Shown here: piece by piece, positions 61,921 to 64,000 of the stretch | Layout: each line of letters opens with the position of its first letter | Numbering within the stretch: position 1 is the stretch's first letter | Assembly (NCBI RefSeq): GCF_014905415.1 | Contig: NZ_BNEO01000005.1 | Location: 124,001-188,000 of the forward strand | DNA length: 64,000 bases | From: Virgibacillus salexigens | Lineage (GTDB): Bacteria > Bacillota > Bacilli > Bacillales > Amphibacillaceae | Direction: 5' to 3' | Translations under genes and position numbers: made by a program | The notes under the pieces: generated by a model | Databases searched by the model: none | Told to the model about the DNA's origin: nothing | What the model saw: only the letters and a program-made list of their open reading frames with translations

Positions 61921-62452
61921 TATTGCGTTGAACGATCCATATAGTGGATATACAGTTAGAAAAGCAAAATTGGAAGACATGGATGAAATTATTCATTTAC
62001 TGAAAACTGCTGCACAATGGGTACAAGCAAAGGGGATAGAACAATGGGGTCATTTACTAACTGGAGAGGAAGACGCTAAGATTCAATCAGACATCCAATC
62101 TGATACGACATACGTTGTAGAGCAAAATAATCAGCTAGTTGCTACATTTAATCTTTCTAATCAACAGAATGAATGGGATATTTGTATGTGGGGTCATCGA
62201 GAAGATAATGCCTTTTATCTTCATCGCTTTGCTGTGGGCAGCAGGTATCATGGCAAAGGGATTGGAAAACAAATTCTACAATGGATGGATAATCAGTTAA
62301 CTGGAACAAATTGCTTTCTTCGACTTGATTGTGTGGCTGATAATTCAGGTCTAAATCAATTATATAAACACGCCGGTTTTGTGTATCTTAAACAGAAGGA
62401 TATCGATGGTGATTTGTTTTCCTTGTATCAAAAGTCCTTCGTTAAATCTTGA
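61913..62452 (+). CDS. GNAT N-acetyltransferase
   Basis: A 179-residue GNAT-fold protein: YTVRKAKLEDMDEIIHLL at the N-terminus, YLHRFAVGSRYHGKGIGKQIL as the acetyl-CoA-binding loop (about residues 102-122), and NSGLNQLYKHAGF. The acceptor is unknown. It starts at GTG 61913; the AGGGGGG site is only three bases away, a tight spacing, and ATT at 61916 is six away. It overlaps pncA by eight bases. The proS promoter -35 overlaps its stop codon. Confidence 0.8.
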   Translation: MINIALNDPYSGYTVRKAKLEDMDEIIHLLKTAAQWVQAKGIEQWGHLLTGEEDAKIQSDIQSDTTYVVEQNNQLVATFNLSNQQNEWDICMWGHREDNAFYLHRFAVGSRYHGKGIGKQILQWMDNQLTGTNCFLRLDCVADNSGLNQLYKHAGFVYLKQKDIDGDLFSLYQKSFVKS

Positions 62453-62477
62453 CTTTGTTAATTGTAAACTATATAGT
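62449..62477 (+). promoter_or_regulatory. Promoter of proS T-box transcript
   Basis: TTGACT (62449-62454) and TATAGT (62472-62477) are 17 bases apart. It overlaps the stop codon of the upstream acetyltransferase gene. Confidence 0.82.
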
Positions 62478-62483
62478 GAAGGT

Positions 62484-62729
62484 AATATCTGTAGCAATGA
62501 AGGAGATTAGTATAATCTGGATGTCTTTTTAGAGAGGGAATGGCCGCTGAGAATTCCTAAGGCAATGGTTAGAACCTGCTCCCTGAGCTCACTGTCGGAA
62601 AGGCTTCTATGTTATAAGGCAGTGCGGATCGTATCCGTTATCAACATAGAGTGTACGTAGTGTCATTATATACGTAAACAAGGGTGGTATCACCAACCTC
62701 GGTCCCTTTATTGGATGGAGGATTTTTTT
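62484..62729 (+). promoter_or_regulatory. T-box leader specific for tRNA-Pro
   Basis: Landmarks in order: AGTA near 62508, GAGAGGGAATGGCC, specifier context AGAACCTGCTCC with the Pro codon CCT at 62575-62577, the T-box AAGGGTGGTATCACC near 62680-62694, and a terminator with CCTC...GAGG plus TCC/GGA at 62697-62721 followed by ATTTTTTT. Uncharged tRNA-Pro should turn on proS. Confidence 0.88.
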
Positions 62730-62779
62730 AATGTTTTTAATCGTATTTTATTACTATATATCGTAAAGAGGTGTTTGAT

Positions 62780-64000
62780 TTGGGCAAAAAGAATAAGCAG
62801 TTTGTAGAAAAGATAACTGCAATGGAAGATGATTTTGCACAATGGTATACAGATGTAGTAAAACAGGCTGATCTCGTTGACTATGGTCAAGTTCGTGGCA
62901 CTATGATTATTAAACCTTATGGTTATGCTATTTGGGAAAATATCAAAGATGAGCTTGATAAAAAATTTAAACAAACAGGCCATACCAATGTTGCCTTCCC
63001 ATTATTTATTCCTGAAAGCTTATTACAAAAAGAGAAGGATCATGTAGAGGGATTTGCACCAGAAGTTGCATGGGTGACTCACGGAGGAGAAGAGGAGTTA
63101 ACAGAACGCCTTGCGATTCGTCCTACTTCCGAAGTGTTATTCTGTGATTACTATTCCAAAAACATTCATTCCTATCGTGATTTACCTAAATTGTATAATC
63201 AGTGGGGGAATGTCGTTCGTTGGGAAAAAACTACACGCCCATTTTTACGTTCCTCGGAATTCCATTGGCAGGAAGGCCATACTGCTCATGCTACAGATGA
63301 GGATGCATCAAAAGAAACGAATCAAATGTTAACTATTTATGCGGATCTCGTTGAAGAATATCTAGCAATTCCTGTCTTGCGTGGTAAGAAAACGGATAAA
63401 GAGAAATTTGCTGGTGCAAAATACACGTTAACAATCGAAAGCCTTATGCATGATGGGAAAGCTTTGCAGTCAGGTACCTCGCATCATTTTGGATCTGGAT
63501 TTGCCGAAGCATTTGATATTACGTACTTAGATGAAAATGGAGATAGTCAATATGTTCATCAAACCTCTTGGGGGCTTTCCACGCGTATTATGGGAGCATT
63601 AATTATGGTACACGGTGATAATCGAGGGCTAGTAATTCCACCTCGCATTGCTCCAACACAAGCAATGATTGTTCCAATTGCACAACATAAAGAAGGTGTG
63701 TTGGACAAAGCTTATGAATTGCGTGATCAATTAAAGGATATTGTTCGTGTTGATATTGATGCTAGTGATAAGATGCCTGGATGGAAGTTTAATGAATATG
63801 AAATGAAGGGTATCCCAGTTCGAATTGAAATGGGGCCAAAGGATATGGAAAAAGAGCAAGTGGTTCTTGTACGTCGCGATACAGGCGAAAAAGAATTCGT
63901 TCCTTTAACTGAACTACAAACAAGATTGACGGCACTTTTAGAAGAAGTCCAATTGAATTTGTATACGAAGGCAAAGAATCATCGTGATAAAAAAACAAGT
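62780..64000 (+). CDS. proS: Prolyl-tRNA synthetase, archaeal/eukaryotic type (5' part)
   Basis: Charges tRNA-Pro with proline. The first 407 codons are visible and the frame is still open at the window end; about 70 residues are missing. It starts at TTG 62780 behind AGAGGTG, giving [12 protein letters not shown]. Class II motifs are present: [48 protein letters not shown] and the [21 protein letters not shown] motif 3. No editing insertion lies between motifs 2 and 3, which marks the shorter archaeal/eukaryotic-type (ProS3) enzyme, not the long bacterial form. It is under a Pro T-box. Confidence 0.92.
   Translation, partial: MGKKNKQFVEKITAMEDDFAQWYTDVVKQADLVDYGQVRGTMIIKPYGYAIWENIKDELDKKFKQTGHTNVAFPLFIPESLLQKEKDHVEGFAPEVAWVTHGGEEELTERLAIRPTSEVLFCDYYSKNIHSYRDLPKLYNQWGNVVRWEKTTRPFLRSSEFHWQEGHTAHATDEDASKETNQMLTIYADLVEEYLAIPVLRGKKTDKEKFAGAKYTLTIESLMHDGKALQSGTSHHFGSGFAEAFDITYLDENGDSQYVHQTSWGLSTRIMGALIMVHGDNRGLVIPPRIAPTQAMIVPIAQHKEGVLDKAYELRDQLKDIVRVDIDASDKMPGWKFNEYEMKGIPVRIEMGPKDMEKEQVVLVRRDTGEKEFVPLTELQTRLTALLEEVQLNLYTKAKNHRDKKTS

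Noticed and set aside
62708-62983. 91-codon minus-strand open frame
   Set aside because: It is antisense to the proS start and the T-box terminator; the plus-strand proS reading is unmistakable.
1-64000. CRISPR arrays, tRNA or rRNA genes, insertion sequences and anti-phage defence clusters
   Set aside because: I looked for regularly spaced repeats, cloverleaf-type sequences, transposase-like proteins and defence-type gene sets, and found none that could be supported.

Overview
The window is a gene-dense, AT-rich stretch of a low-GC Gram-positive chromosome. Three features point to Bacillaceae: T-box leaders, Shine-Dalgarno (SD) sequences of the AAAGGAGG type and frequent TTG starts. A LysM/GH18 spore-type hydrolase, a yclNOPQ iron-siderophore locus, a ydaT-like sigma-B gene, fni, cwlK and an ectoine uptake system (ehu) narrow this to a halotolerant spore former such as Oceanobacillus. 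That genus call is inference from gene content. I see no phage, insertion sequence, CRISPR array, tRNA or rRNA.

Layout. 1-4447 (minus): trpE-G-D-C behind two consecutive tryptophan-specific T-boxes; the operon continues past base 1. 4768-6489: ddl, then a convergent nitroreductase with a Fur box. 6860-13343: a DeoR regulator and TarJ-like dehydrogenase divergent from a ribulokinase-type kinase, then a stand-alone PTS EIIC-like protein, a fructosamine-kinase-like protein and a DUF2269 membrane protein. 13489-17057 (minus): fruR-fruK-fruA with a CcpA site inside its promoter. 17282-27221: single genes (HD hydrolase, VanY-type carboxypeptidase, MFS, pepT, sulfurtransferase plus 3-methyladenine glycosylase, chemotaxis receptor, GNAT-like protein, LysM/GH18). 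27231-30111: an ABC-F protein behind a leader peptide and terminator, then an aldo/keto reductase. 30258-34275: yclNOPQ-like ferric siderophore importer with two Fur-controlled promoters. 34408-35649: an RsgA-type GTPase behind a short leader ORF whose RNA can mask or free the ribosome-binding site. 35979-41336: small alarmone hydrolase, TetR/YmcC-like pair, fni, ydaT-like, metallo-beta-lactamase-fold protein, DsbA-like protein. 41705-42442: SurA_N-type lipoprotein. 42481-50939: complete histidine pathway (hisZGDBHAF-IE-C, with divergent hisK). 51043-52819: DUF915 hydrolase and murB. 52907-56085 (minus): ehuB-C-D-A. 56564-62452: ketopantoate-reductase-like, YtzI-like, Gfo/Idh/MocA, nitroreductase, cwlK, then plsY-like/DUF456/pncA/GNAT. 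62449-64000: proline T-box and the 5' part of proS.

The gene content is ordinary core metabolism; the interest lies in the leaders. The four strongest are the rsgA-type leader (34443-34584), the ABC-F leader (27267-27586), a large multi-helix stem in the presumed ehuB 5' region (56115-56220), and the tandem Trp T-boxes. Two genes (ehuC and the nitroreductase near 58800) have a strong SD placed correctly only for an ATT or ATA codon, which raises the question of non-standard initiation.
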